Source: UBA7803 sp034522075 (GTDB taxonomy: Bacteria > Pseudomonadota > Gammaproteobacteria > Pseudomonadales > Azotimanducaceae). From it: 64,000 nucleotides of DNA. The number at the start of each line of letters is the position of its first letter. The first letter of the stretch is position 1. Where the stretch lies: positions 248,001 through 312,000 of the forward strand of contig JAXHLO010000006.1 of the NCBI GenBank assembly GCA_034522075.1, given 5' to 3'. Of the stretch, positions 1 to 8,029 are shown piece after piece. The position numbers and the translations under genes were made by a program. Under the pieces are notes generated by a model. That model worked only from the letters and a program-made list of their open reading frames with translations, was not told the origin of the DNA and made no database searches.

Positions 1-114
1 GCCCACGACGACGTGGTCGTGGAACCCGGCGACCACGTCATTCTGTTTCTGGTGGACAAACGCCAGGTAGCCGCAGTGGAGCGTCTGTTTCAAGTCGGAA
101 TCACCTTCTTCTAA
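1..114 (+). CDS. trkA: Trk potassium uptake protein TrkA, C-terminal end (partial)
   Basis: The frame is open from the first base and stops at the TAA at 112-114. The 37 visible residues have the look of the second RCK-C domain end of TrkA (a VVVEPGDHVILFLVD strand, then a helix and VERLFQVGITFF). TrkA is the cytoplasmic NAD(H)-binding subunit that gates the TrkH potassium channel. trkH starts 3 bases after the stop, so the two form an operon. The identification rests on this short tail and on the neighbour; the rest lies outside the window. Confidence 0.8.
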   Translation, partial: AHDDVVVEPGDHVILFLVDKRQVAAVERLFQVGITFF

Positions 115-117
115 TCC

Positions 118-1563
118 ATGCACCTGCTCGTCATCCTGCGCGTCACCGGCATTCTGCTGAGCCTGTTCAGCACCGCGATGCTGTTGCCGGTTCTGGTGGC
201 CTGGATCTATGGCGAGGACACCACGCAATCGTTTGCCATCGCCTTTGCGGTAACTCTCGGGGCGGGGCTGGCCATGTTTCTGGCCAGCCGCGAGCGGCGC
301 GAACTGCGCAGCGGCGATGGCTTCTTCATCACCGTGCTGTTCTACCTAGGTCTGGGCCTGTTCGGCGCCATTCCCCTCTACCTGGCGGAAAGCGTCGATG
401 TCTCCTTCACTGACGCCACGTTCGAATCTTTGTCAGGCCTGACAACCACGGGAGCCACGGTGCTCACAGGGCTGGACGATCTGCCCCGTTCCATCCTGTT
501 CTACCGCCAGTTGCTGCAGTGGCTTGGGGGCATGGGCATCATCGTGCTGGCGGTCGCCGTCCTGCCCATGCTCGGGATCGGCGGTATGCAGCTCTATCGG
601 GCGGAGTTCACTGGCCCGGTGAAGGACAGCAAGCTCACGCCGCGCATTACCGAGACCGCCAAGGCCCTGTGGTTTCTCTATCTGGCCATCACCGTAAGCT
701 GTGCGCTGGCTTACTGGGCGGCCGGAATGTCGCTGTTCGACGCCATCTGTCACAGCTTCTCGACGGTAGCTATCGGCGGCTTCTCCACCCATGACGCCAG
801 CATCGGCTACTTCGCCAGTCCCGCCGTGGAAGGCGTCGCCATCGTCTTCATGGTTCTGGCGGGCATCAACTTCGGGCTGCACTTTCTGGTGTGGAATCGA
901 CGCAACCCGCGCCTGTACTGGCAGGACCGGGAAGTGCGTCTGTATCTGACCATGCTTGCGTCGGTCGCCGTCATCGTCAGCCTCATTCTGCTGCAGCATC
1001 CCGCAGCGTCGGCGTCACCGTGGCGCGACGGCGTATTTCAGGCCGTGTCCATCGCCACCACCACCGGCTTTACTACCGCGGAATTCAGCCTCTGGCCGTC
1101 GGCTGCGCCGATCCTGCTGATCTTCGCAGCCTTTACCGGCGGTTGCGCCGGCTCCACAGCCGGCGGAATCAAGGTGGTTCGAGTTCTGCTGATCTACCTG
1201 CAGGGCATACGCGAGATCCGCCGGCTGATTCACCCCAGCGGCGTATTCACCATCAAACTGGGAATTCAGCGTGTTCCGGACCGGGTGGTAGATGCCGTGT
1301 GGGGGTTTTTCTCGGTCTATGTGATCGTCTTCCTCACCATGGTTTCCCTGATGATGCTGGCCTCCGAGATGGACTTCACCACGGCCTTTTCGGCCGTGGC
1401 CGCCTGTCTGAACAATCTCGGTCCTGGCCTCGGTGACGTGGCGCAGCATTATGGCGCCCTGGGCGCGGCGCCGAAATGGCTGCTGATCATGGCCATGGTG
1501 CTCGGCCGGCTGGAAATCTTCACCCTGCTCGTGCTGTTGACGCCGGCGTTCTGGCGGCGCTGA
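118..1563 (+). CDS. trkH: Trk system potassium uptake protein TrkH
   Basis: This is the ion-conducting inner-membrane subunit of the Trk potassium uptake system. The 481 residues are the usual TrkH length and are hydrophobic throughout. All four pore-loop filters can be seen: TTTGAT at about residues 109-114, VAIGGFS near 217, TTTGFTT near 315 and NNLGPGLG near 432. The glycines of each are intact, so a working potassium-selective pore is expected. The gene starts 3 bases after trkA stops, consistent with co-translation of channel and gating ring. Confidence 0.96.
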   Translation: MHLLVILRVTGILLSLFSTAMLLPVLVAWIYGEDTTQSFAIAFAVTLGAGLAMFLASRERRELRSGDGFFITVLFYLGLGLFGAIPLYLAESVDVSFTDATFESLSGLTTTGATVLTGLDDLPRSILFYRQLLQWLGGMGIIVLAVAVLPMLGIGGMQLYRAEFTGPVKDSKLTPRITETAKALWFLYLAITVSCALAYWAAGMSLFDAICHSFSTVAIGGFSTHDASIGYFASPAVEGVAIVFMVLAGINFGLHFLVWNRRNPRLYWQDREVRLYLTMLASVAVIVSLILLQHPAASASPWRDGVFQAVSIATTTGFTTAEFSLWPSAAPILLIFAAFTGGCAGSTAGGIKVVRVLLIYLQGIREIRRLIHPSGVFTIKLGIQRVPDRVVDAVWGFFSVYVIVFLTMVSLMMLASEMDFTTAFSAVAACLNNLGPGLGDVAQHYGALGAAPKWLLIMAMVLGRLEIFTLLVLLTPAFWRR

Positions 1564-1605
1564 CCGGTTCACGGCCGAGCACTGCAGCCGCCGTGCATGA
1601 GTTTG

Positions 1606-2496
1606 TCAGCGACGGCGTTTGTAGGGATTTACAATACCGGCAGGCGGGCGCTTGAAGCGTTTGTACGCCCACTGATACTGAGCCGGATCGGTCCGTACCA
1701 GTGCTTCGATGGCGCGGTTCATCGCCGCGGCCGAGGTCCGGGCGTCGGCCGCGGCAATGTCATCGTCCACCTCGAAGAAGCGCAGGTGAAACCCACCCGG
1801 CACACGGCTGGCCGTGCCCATGAGAACTGCGGCACCGGTACGGCGAATGAGCCGGTGGGCGAAGGTCATGGTGAGCGCCGGTGTACCGAAGAAATCCGCG
1901 TAGACGCCGGAGCGCGGGTCCGGTACCTGATCGGGCAGCAGCGCGGTAACGCCGCCGCTGGCCAGCGCCTGATAGAAGGCGCGCAGGCCCCGGGCATCGA
2001 TGGGCAGCAGAGTGGCTCCGGCCCGCGCCCGGGCATCACGAATGGCCGGCTCCAGCGACCGGATGCGCGGCGGGGCGTACAACGCAGTAACGGCGTATTC
2101 GCCGAGCATGAGTGCCAGGAACTCCCAGTTACCGAAGTGGGGTACCAGGATCAGCACACCGCGATTGCGCGCCCGCGCGGCGTCGATGAGGTCCACACCC
2201 TCCATGGTCATGGCCAGCTCCCGCCAGCGCGTCACCGGCCAATGGAACGTGGTGCCCGCCTCGGTGAGCAACATGGCAGTGTGTTCAAGACTTTGTCGCG
2301 CCAGACGGCGGCGGGCGCGCGGCTCCATGTCCGGGAAACAGCACTTCAGGTTGACGTGAGTGATGCGGGCTTCGCGGGTTCGCGCATACCAGAATACCCG
2401 GCCCAGCCAGCGGCCCAAGCGGCGCTGTGCAGACAGGGGTAACAGACCGAGCAGCCGGATGAGGGCACTGAATGCTCGTGCGGTCAGTACTGCCAC
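1606..2496 (-). CDS. Lipid A biosynthesis acyltransferase (LpxL/HtrB family)
   Basis: A 296-residue member of the Kdo2-lipid A late acyltransferase family (LpxL/LpxM), which adds a secondary acyl chain to lipid A at the inner membrane. The catalytic HX4E motif is seen as HFGNWE near residue 120. The N-terminal hydrophobic/basic stretch and the LLPDQVPD and YKRFKRPP blocks are typical. The start is GTG at 2496, overlapping the end of tag by 13 bases on the same strand. Pseudomonas chromosomes have the same tag-htrB pair near the origin. Which chain it adds (lauroyl, myristoyl or hydroxylated) cannot be told from sequence. Confidence 0.9.
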   Translation of the reverse strand: MAVLTARAFSALIRLLGLLPLSAQRRLGRWLGRVFWYARTREARITHVNLKCCFPDMEPRARRRLARQSLEHTAMLLTEAGTTFHWPVTRWRELAMTMEGVDLIDAARARNRGVLILVPHFGNWEFLALMLGEYAVTALYAPPRIRSLEPAIRDARARAGATLLPIDARGLRAFYQALASGGVTALLPDQVPDPRSGVYADFFGTPALTMTFAHRLIRRTGAAVLMGTASRVPGGFHLRFFEVDDDIAAADARTSAAAMNRAIEALVRTDPAQYQWAYKRFKRPPAGIVNPYKRRR

Positions 2497-3068
2497 GCGC
2501 GGCCCAGGTCACGACAGTGGCGATGCCGGTGACAGTTCACCAGATGATCGTTGACCAGCCCGGCGCTCTGCATGAACGCATAGCAGATGGTGGGGCCGAC
2601 AAATCGGAAACCCTCGCGCTTCATGGCCCGGGACATGGCCCGGGACTCCTCGGTCTGGCTCGGCACCTCGGCCAGCGTGCGCCAGCGGTTCTGGATGGGC
2701 GTATGGCCGACGAACGACCAGACGAAATCGGCGAACATGCCATCGAGTTTCTGATAGGCGCGGGCATTGTGCAGCAGCCCCTCGAGTTTGCCCCGATGAC
2801 GGATCAATCCGGCATCTTCCAGCCACGAGGGCAGAGCCCGCGGCCCCCGGCGAATCAGTGCCGCGGGATTGAATGCGAAGAATCGATTGTGCATGTGGGC
2901 CCGTTTCTTCAGGACCGTATACCAGGACAGCCCCGCCTGCATGCCTTCGAGCATCAGCCTTTCGAACAACGCCTGGGGATCCGCTACCGGAACGCCCCAC
3001 TCTTCGTCGTGATAGGCAACGTACAGGGGGTCTTCCCCGCACCAGTCGCAGCGTCGTGTTTTGACCAT
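2484..3068 (-). CDS. tag: DNA-3-methyladenine glycosylase I
   Basis: Base-excision repair glycosylase that removes 3-methyladenine from alkylated DNA. The 194-residue protein keeps the Tag landmarks: an N-terminal CDWC with YHDEEWG (Cys and His zinc ligands), EGMQAGLSWYTVLKKR, the NARAY and VDFVWSFVGH-like region, and a C-terminal FVGPTICYAFMQ and VNDHLVNCHRH carrying the remaining zinc ligands. The start is ATG at 3068, 51 bases from the divergent gmhB. It is the first gene of a minus-strand pair with the lipid A acyltransferase. Confidence 0.95.
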   Translation of the reverse strand: MVKTRRCDWCGEDPLYVAYHDEEWGVPVADPQALFERLMLEGMQAGLSWYTVLKKRAHMHNRFFAFNPAALIRRGPRALPSWLEDAGLIRHRGKLEGLLHNARAYQKLDGMFADFVWSFVGHTPIQNRWRTLAEVPSQTEESRAMSRAMKREGFRFVGPTICYAFMQSAGLVNDHLVNCHRHRHCRDLGRAWQY

Positions 3069-3119
3069 GGGTTGCAGATACCGTAGATTCCGCTGGCGAT
3101 TCTACCCGCCCGGACCGTC

Positions 3120-3668
3120 ATGGCCAGACTGATCCTGCTAGACCGCGACGGCGTGATCAACGCCGAGTCGGAAGCGTTCATCAAGGATGCCGCCGAGTGG
3201 CATGCTCTTCCCGGGGCGCTGGCTGCCATTGCGCAGCTGAAACGCCGCGGATTCCAGGTGGCCGTGTGCAGCAATCAGTCCGGCGTGGGGCGCGGGCTGA
3301 TGAGTGAAGCCGCGCTCGCACGCATCCACGAAAAGCTCCTGGCAGGGCTCGCCGAGCATGGCGTGGCCCTCGACGCCGTACGCTATTGTCCCCATCATCC
3401 GGACGATGGCTGCCACTGTCGCAAACCCCGCCCGGGCATGCTGCTGGAGATCATGGCCGAGCTCGGCGTTGCCGCCTCGGATACGGTGTTCGTGGGCGAT
3501 TCATTGCGCGACCTGGAAGCGGCCGCGGCCGCCGGTTGCCGGTCCGCGCTGGTCCGCACCGGCAATGGAACTGCGGCAGAAGCGCAGGCCGCCGTCATGG
3601 GAATAGTGTGGGTGGGGGACGATCTGGGCGCATTCGCCCGCTGGGCAGGGGAGCATCTGGCGTGCTGA
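3120..3668 (+). CDS. gmhB: D-glycero-beta-D-manno-heptose-1,7-bisphosphate 7-phosphatase
   Basis: HAD-superfamily phosphatase that removes the 7-phosphate from heptose bisphosphate on the way to ADP-heptose for the LPS inner core. Visible motifs are the DRDGVIN nucleophile loop near residue 8, the zinc-binding segment CPHHPDDGCHCRKP near residue 93, and VGDSLRDLEAA, which supplies the metal-binding Asp. Length (182 residues) is normal. It overlaps plsC by 7 bases. A gmhB-plsC-gyrB order is common in gammaproteobacteria. The glyQ/glyS genes that often accompany this locus are absent here. Confidence 0.94.
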   Translation: MARLILLDRDGVINAESEAFIKDAAEWHALPGALAAIAQLKRRGFQVAVCSNQSGVGRGLMSEAALARIHEKLLAGLAEHGVALDAVRYCPHHPDDGCHCRKPRPGMLLEIMAELGVAASDTVFVGDSLRDLEAAAAAGCRSALVRTGNGTAAEAQAAVMGIVWVGDDLGAFARWAGEHLAC

Positions 3669-4429
3669 GGCTGCGCGCGGCCGCGTTCTATGCCGGGTAC
3701 GCCAGCGCCACGATCATCTGGGGTAGCGTGGGTACGCTGTTCGGCTGGCTGTTCCCTTACCGGATGCGCTTCGAGTTCATCGTCGGCTGCTGGACGTGGT
3801 TCTGTCTGCTCTGGTTGCGCATCACCTGCGGCATTCGCCATCGGATCGATGGGCTCGAGCGCCTGCCGGCACAGCCGTGTATCGTGCTGTGCCGGCACGA
3901 AAGTACCTGGGAGACCCTGTTCCTGCAGCGGCTTTTCCGCCCGCAGGCCACCCTGATCAAGCGCGAATTGCTGCACATTCCCTTCTTCGGCTGGGCATTT
4001 CGGACCCTGCGCCCCATTGCCATCAATCGCAAAGAGCCCCGCCAGGCGCTGCGCACATTGATTCGCGAGGGAAAAGCCCGTCTCGACGACGGGATCTGGG
4101 TGGTGCTGTTTCCCGAAGGGACCCGCATGCCGGCTGAGGAAATCGGACGCTTTCAGCCGGGCGGTGCGGCATTGGCGGCTGCCACCGGGGTGCCGGTCGT
4201 GGTGGTGGCGCACAATGCCGGCTCCTACTGGCCGGCCCACCGGTTCAGCAAACGGCCGGGAGAGATCCAGGTCGTTCTCAGCGAGCCCATCGACACAGCG
4301 GGCCGCAGCAGCAAGGAGATTCAGGCGGCAGTGGCCGAGGTATTCGAACGGCTCATGGCCGGCCTGCCGCGGCCGGTGTCTGGCGCGGCAACCCGGCCGG
4401 CGCCTGGCAGCATCACACGTCCAGGTTGA
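3662..4429 (+). CDS. plsC: 1-acyl-sn-glycerol-3-phosphate acyltransferase (PlsC family)
   Basis: Inner-membrane acyltransferase that makes phosphatidic acid from lysophosphatidic acid. The GTG start at 3662 overlaps the gmhB stop; the frame is open further upstream, but that stretch lies inside gmhB. The protein is 255 residues with an N-terminal hydrophobic segment. The catalytic motif reads RHESTWE (HX4E rather than the textbook HX4D), which I recall as usual for the KHQSTWET-type subfamily. The substrate motif FPEGTR is intact near residue 150. The last 17 bases overlap the convergent gyrB end. Confidence 0.9.
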   Translation: MLRLRAAAFYAGYASATIIWGSVGTLFGWLFPYRMRFEFIVGCWTWFCLLWLRITCGIRHRIDGLERLPAQPCIVLCRHESTWETLFLQRLFRPQATLIKRELLHIPFFGWAFRTLRPIAINRKEPRQALRTLIREGKARLDDGIWVVLFPEGTRMPAEEIGRFQPGGAALAAATGVPVVVVAHNAGSYWPAHRFSKRPGEIQVVLSEPIDTAGRSSKEIQAAVAEVFERLMAGLPRPVSGAATRPAPGSITRPG

Positions 4430-6841
4430 CCACCTGCAGAGCGTTGCTTTCGATGAAGTCGCGACGCGGTTCCACCTGATCACCCATGAGAGTGGTGAAC
4501 ATCTGATCGGCGGCGATGGCATCGTCCACCGTGACCTGCAGCATACGTCGCTCCGCCGGATCCATGGTGGTCTGCCAGAGCTGCGCCGGATTCATTTCGC
4601 CTAAGCCCTTGTAGCGCTGGGACTCCAGTCCGCGTTTGGCTTCCGACACCAGCCAGGTCAGCGCTTCCCCGAAGGTTCGCACCGACTGGCGCTTTTCGCC
4701 GCGCTGAACGTAGGCGCCGGACTCGAGGAGCTCGTAAACCTGCTCGCCGAGCGCGGCGATGGCTCGGTACTCGGGACTCATGAAGAAGGTGTAGGCCAGG
4801 CGGACCTGCTCGGTGATACCTCGCACCCGCAGTTGTACAACCGGAATGTATACCTGGTGCTCCTGGTCGAATTCCAGGGTAACCAAAACCTGGTCGCCAT
4901 CGACGTGGCCGATGGCCGTCTGCAGTTCATCGCACCAGGCGGCCATGGCGGATTCGTCCGCCAGTCTGGCGGCATCGACGCTGCTGAGATCAACCAGGTG
5001 CTCGGTGATCACCCGCGGGTAGACGCGCGCGCGCCGGTCCAGGCGCAGCATGAGCATGGTGTATTCGCGAGCCAGGCTCTCGAGAGAGGTATGGTCGATG
5101 GGCGGCGCCTCGGCGTTGACAAACAATTTGGCGTTATCCAGGGCGAGCTGCAGGATGTAATCCTCGAGTTCCACCTCGTCCTTGACGTAATGCTCCTGTT
5201 TTCCCTTTTTGACCTTGTACAGGGGCGGTTGGGCGATGTCGGGTGCACGTTCGATGTGCGAGCTGGGCATCTGCCGGAAAAAGAACGTGAGCAGCAATGT
5301 GCGGATGTGGGAGCCGTCCACGTCCGCGTCGGTCATGATGATGATGCGGTGGTAGCGAAGCTTGTCCGGGTCGAATTCGGTACGCCCGATGCCGCAGCCG
5401 AGCGCCGTAACCAGGGTGCCGACCTCGACAGAAGAAAGCATCTTGTCAAAACGCGCCTTCTCAACGTTAAGTATCTTGCCTCTCAGGGGCAGGATCGCCT
5501 GAGTACGCCGATCCCGGCCCTGCTTGGCTGAGCCGCCGGCCGAATCACCCTCGACCAGGTAGATCTCCGACAGGGCCGGATCCTTCTCCTGACAGTCGGC
5601 CAGTTTGCCCGGCAGCCCGGCAATGTCCAGAGCGCCTTTGCGCCGGGTCATATCCCGGGCTTTGCGCGCCGCCTCCCGGGCGCGTGCCGCGTCGATCATT
5701 TTGGTGACCACGGCGCGGGCATCCTGAGGGTTTTCGTCGAGGTATTCGGTGAACGCCCGGGTCAGTTCCTGCTCCACGGCGGGTTTAACCTCACTGGATA
5801 CCAGTTTGTCCTTGGTCTGGGCAGAGAACTTGGGATCCGGCACCTTCACCGACACCACGGCCGTCAGCCCTTCTCTGGCATCGTCACCAGAAGTAGCCAC
5901 CTGGATCTTCTTGAGCAGCCCTTCGCGGTCGATGTAACCGTTCAGACAGCGGGTCAGGGCCGCGCGGAATCCGGCCATGTGGCTGCCGCCATCGCGCTGC
6001 GGGATGTTGTTGGTGTAGGGGAACACCTGTTCCTGGAAACCGTCGTTCCATTGCATGGCGACCTCTACGCCGATGCCGTCTTCGCGCTCGGTGCTGATGA
6101 AATGGAATACCCGGTTCAACGGATTCTTGTTGTGGTTCAGGTGTGACGAAGCGCGCCGACCGCCTTGGTCGACGGAGCTAATCGGACTTGCCGGTGCGCT
6201 GTCGTCACAGCTTACAAGGTAAATGGTCACGCCGGAGCTCGGGAAAAGCCAGGTGCCGCAGCCGCTTCGGCGAGAGGTCTGTCGTCAGTGGAACTGGACG
6301 TTGCCAAAGGTTTCCTGTGAAGGGCGGAAATAGCACTCGGTGCCGCGCTCGGTGGTGTCTCCGACCTGCTTGAGCGGAGCTTGCGGGACGCCATGGGCGT
6401 AGGTCTGCTCATAGACGTGGCCGTTGCGGCGTATGGTGAGCCGGAGTTCCTCGGACAGCGGCCGTTCGAGGCTCCCGGGACGCCCACGCCATGCCAGGCC
6501 AGCGACTTGCAGCTGTTGTGGTGGAATTTGCCGCACGGAGATGGAGGGTGGTCATGATGCAGCCTCGGCGGCCGGAAGGTCCCGCCTGGGTGTCTGTCCA
6601 CCGGGATACCGCGCCCGTCGTCGGCGACGGTAATGGCTTCTTCGGCATGAATGGTCACGTCGATGCGCGTGCAATGACCGGCCAGAGATTCATCGATGGA
6701 GTTGTCCACCAGCTCCTGGACCATATGGTGAAGACCGGTCCCGTCTTCCGTATCGCCGATGTACATGCCCGGTCGCTTGCGGACCGCGTCCAAGCCACGT
6801 AACACCTTGATACTCTTGGAATCGTAGTCCCTGTCGGCCAT
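4413..6841 (-). pseudogene. gyrB: DNA gyrase subunit B, reading frame broken by clustered indels
   Basis: GyrB is the ATPase subunit of DNA gyrase. The start is ATG at 6841 (MADRDYDSKSIKVL) and the first about 85 residues are normal through DDGRGIP. From about 6600 down to about 6140 the recognisable GyrB peptides jump between all three minus frames: IMTTLH, then GKFHHNS and WHGVGV, then SEELRLTIRR through FGNVQFH, then a garbled stretch, then HLNHNKNP. From there to 4413 the frame is open and GyrB-like (EGDSAGGSAKQGR, DADVDGSHIRTLL, RYKGLGEMNP). At least five frame changes fall within about 450 bases of an essential gene whose sequence is otherwise conserved. Sequencing or assembly error is therefore more likely than true loss. 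A real gyrB of about 805 residues is expected. Confidence 0.9.
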
Positions 6842-6866
6842 CTGAATTCCTCTGCGATTGTCGTGT

Positions 6867-7964
6867 CTACCTGGTAGGTCGGACCTCACCGTGTTCCACG
6901 TGGAACATCACGGTGTCCATTTCCGGCACTCCGGCCAGCGATCCGGGCGCCTCACTGGAGGTTGCCAGAACCTGAGAGCCCTGGTCTTTCAGCAGGCCGA
7001 AGAACCGGTCGCTGTGCGCTACGTCGAGCTCCGCGCCGATATCGTCGATGAGAAACACACTGCTGCGTTTCGCTGTCTTACGGAGCTGCCGCGCCTGGGC
7101 CAGCATCATGCCGCAGGCCAGCGACTTGCCCTGACCCCGGGACAAGGTCGAACCGGCATCCAGACCTGCCACCCGCAGGCGCACATCGCCCCGGTGCGGA
7201 CCACTCTGGGTTGCGCCCCATTTTACCTCTCTTGGCAGGGAATCGCCCAATACTTTCCGAATCGATTGTCCGGCGGGCCAGCCGCGCTGATAAGTGACAG
7301 CAACGTCGAGAGACGGGGCGAGGTCGGACATCACGGAACGGATGTCGTCGGTCAACGCATCCAGATAGGCTTCGCGCGCCTCGGTGACGGCTTCCGCGAG
7401 GTTGGCGACTTCCTCTGTCCACACGTCCAGCCCGCGTTCGAGCAGCCGGCCCGCGGCCATGGCTTTCAACGCGGCGTTGCGCTGGCGCAGGGCATGCAGG
7501 TAGGACCGCAGCACCTTAAGGTAGCCATGTTCCACGTGGAACAAACCCCAATCCAGCCACTGACGACGCAGATTGGGGCCCCCAAATACCAGGTCACTGA
7601 GCGCGGGAACCATAACCTGCAAAGGCAGCAACTCTGCTGCCTGGGACAAACGCCGCTCAGTCTCCCCATTGATACGCAACTCAGTGCGCCCCGTACGGCC
7701 CCGCGACACCCCGAGGCGCTGCTCGCCTCGATGCTCGTCCCTCACCACGGCCCGCACAAGCAGCGCCTGCTGATCCCGCCGGATGACATCCCCGAACTGC
7801 TGCGTGCGAAACGACCGGCCCCGAGCCAACAGATGCACCGCTTCAAGCACCGCCGTTTTGCCCGCCCCATTGGGGCCATAGAAATAATTCAGGCCCGGAC
7901 CCAGGTCCACGGCTACTGAGGCCAGATTACGCAGATCCTGGATTTCCAGGCGCTGGAACCACAC
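6867..7964 (-). CDS. recF: DNA replication and repair protein RecF
   Basis: SMC-like ATPase that helps load RecA at single-strand gaps. The 365-residue protein has the Walker A GPNGAGKT near residue 31, the signature-like STLSRGQGK near residue 280 and the Walker B FLIDDIGAELD near residue 311. The start is GTG at 7964. It lies between dnaN (65 bases away) and gyrB (25 bases), the classic dnaA-dnaN-recF-gyrB order. An oddity is that the peptide FHVEHG occurs twice, near the C terminus and near residue 141. Each copy is encoded by a perfect 16-bp parS palindrome. Confidence 0.96.
   Translation of the reverse strand: MWFQRLEIQDLRNLASVAVDLGPGLNYFYGPNGAGKTAVLEAVHLLARGRSFRTQQFGDVIRRDQQALLVRAVVRDEHRGEQRLGVSRGRTGRTELRINGETERRLSQAAELLPLQVMVPALSDLVFGGPNLRRQWLDWGLFHVEHGYLKVLRSYLHALRQRNAALKAMAAGRLLERGLDVWTEEVANLAEAVTEAREAYLDALTDDIRSVMSDLAPSLDVAVTYQRGWPAGQSIRKVLGDSLPREVKWGATQSGPHRGDVRLRVAGLDAGSTLSRGQGKSLACGMMLAQARQLRKTAKRSSVFLIDDIGAELDVAHSDRFFGLLKDQGSQVLATSSEAPGSLAGVPEMDTVMFHVEHGEVRPTR
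6892..6907. other. parS centromere site 1 (inside recF)
   Basis: Perfect 16-bp palindrome TGTTCCACGTGGAACA, identical to the ParB-binding parS consensus known from Pseudomonas. It lies in the 3' end of recF and is read there as FHVEH. The cognate parA and parB genes are in the same window at 17667-19300, about 11 kb away. Confidence 0.9.
7528..7543. other. parS centromere site 2 (inside recF)
   Basis: Second exact copy of TGTTCCACGTGGAACA, 636 bp from the first and also within recF, again read as FHVEH. Two identical palindromes this close together, with parAB nearby, make chance very unlikely. Confidence 0.9.
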
Positions 7965-8003
7965 AACTCAACCAGCGGCCGGAGTGCCGCGGGCCCTCAC
8001 CGC

Positions 8004-8022
8004 CGCCGTGATCGTCACGGCG
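8004..8022. other. Perfect hairpin between dnaN and recF
   Basis: CGCCGTGA / TCACGGCG form an 8-bp perfect stem with a 3-base loop in the 65-base gap after the dnaN stop. No T-run follows on the minus strand, so it is not a canonical terminator. It could affect mRNA processing or stability between dnaN and recF. Confidence 0.45.
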
Positions 8023-8029
8023 ACCTCCG

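Noticed and set aside
3899..3916. HX4E instead of HX4D in PlsC as a catalytic defect
   Set aside because: HX4E (KHQSTWE-like) is common in this PlsC subfamily and in LpxL enzymes, so it is not an anomaly.
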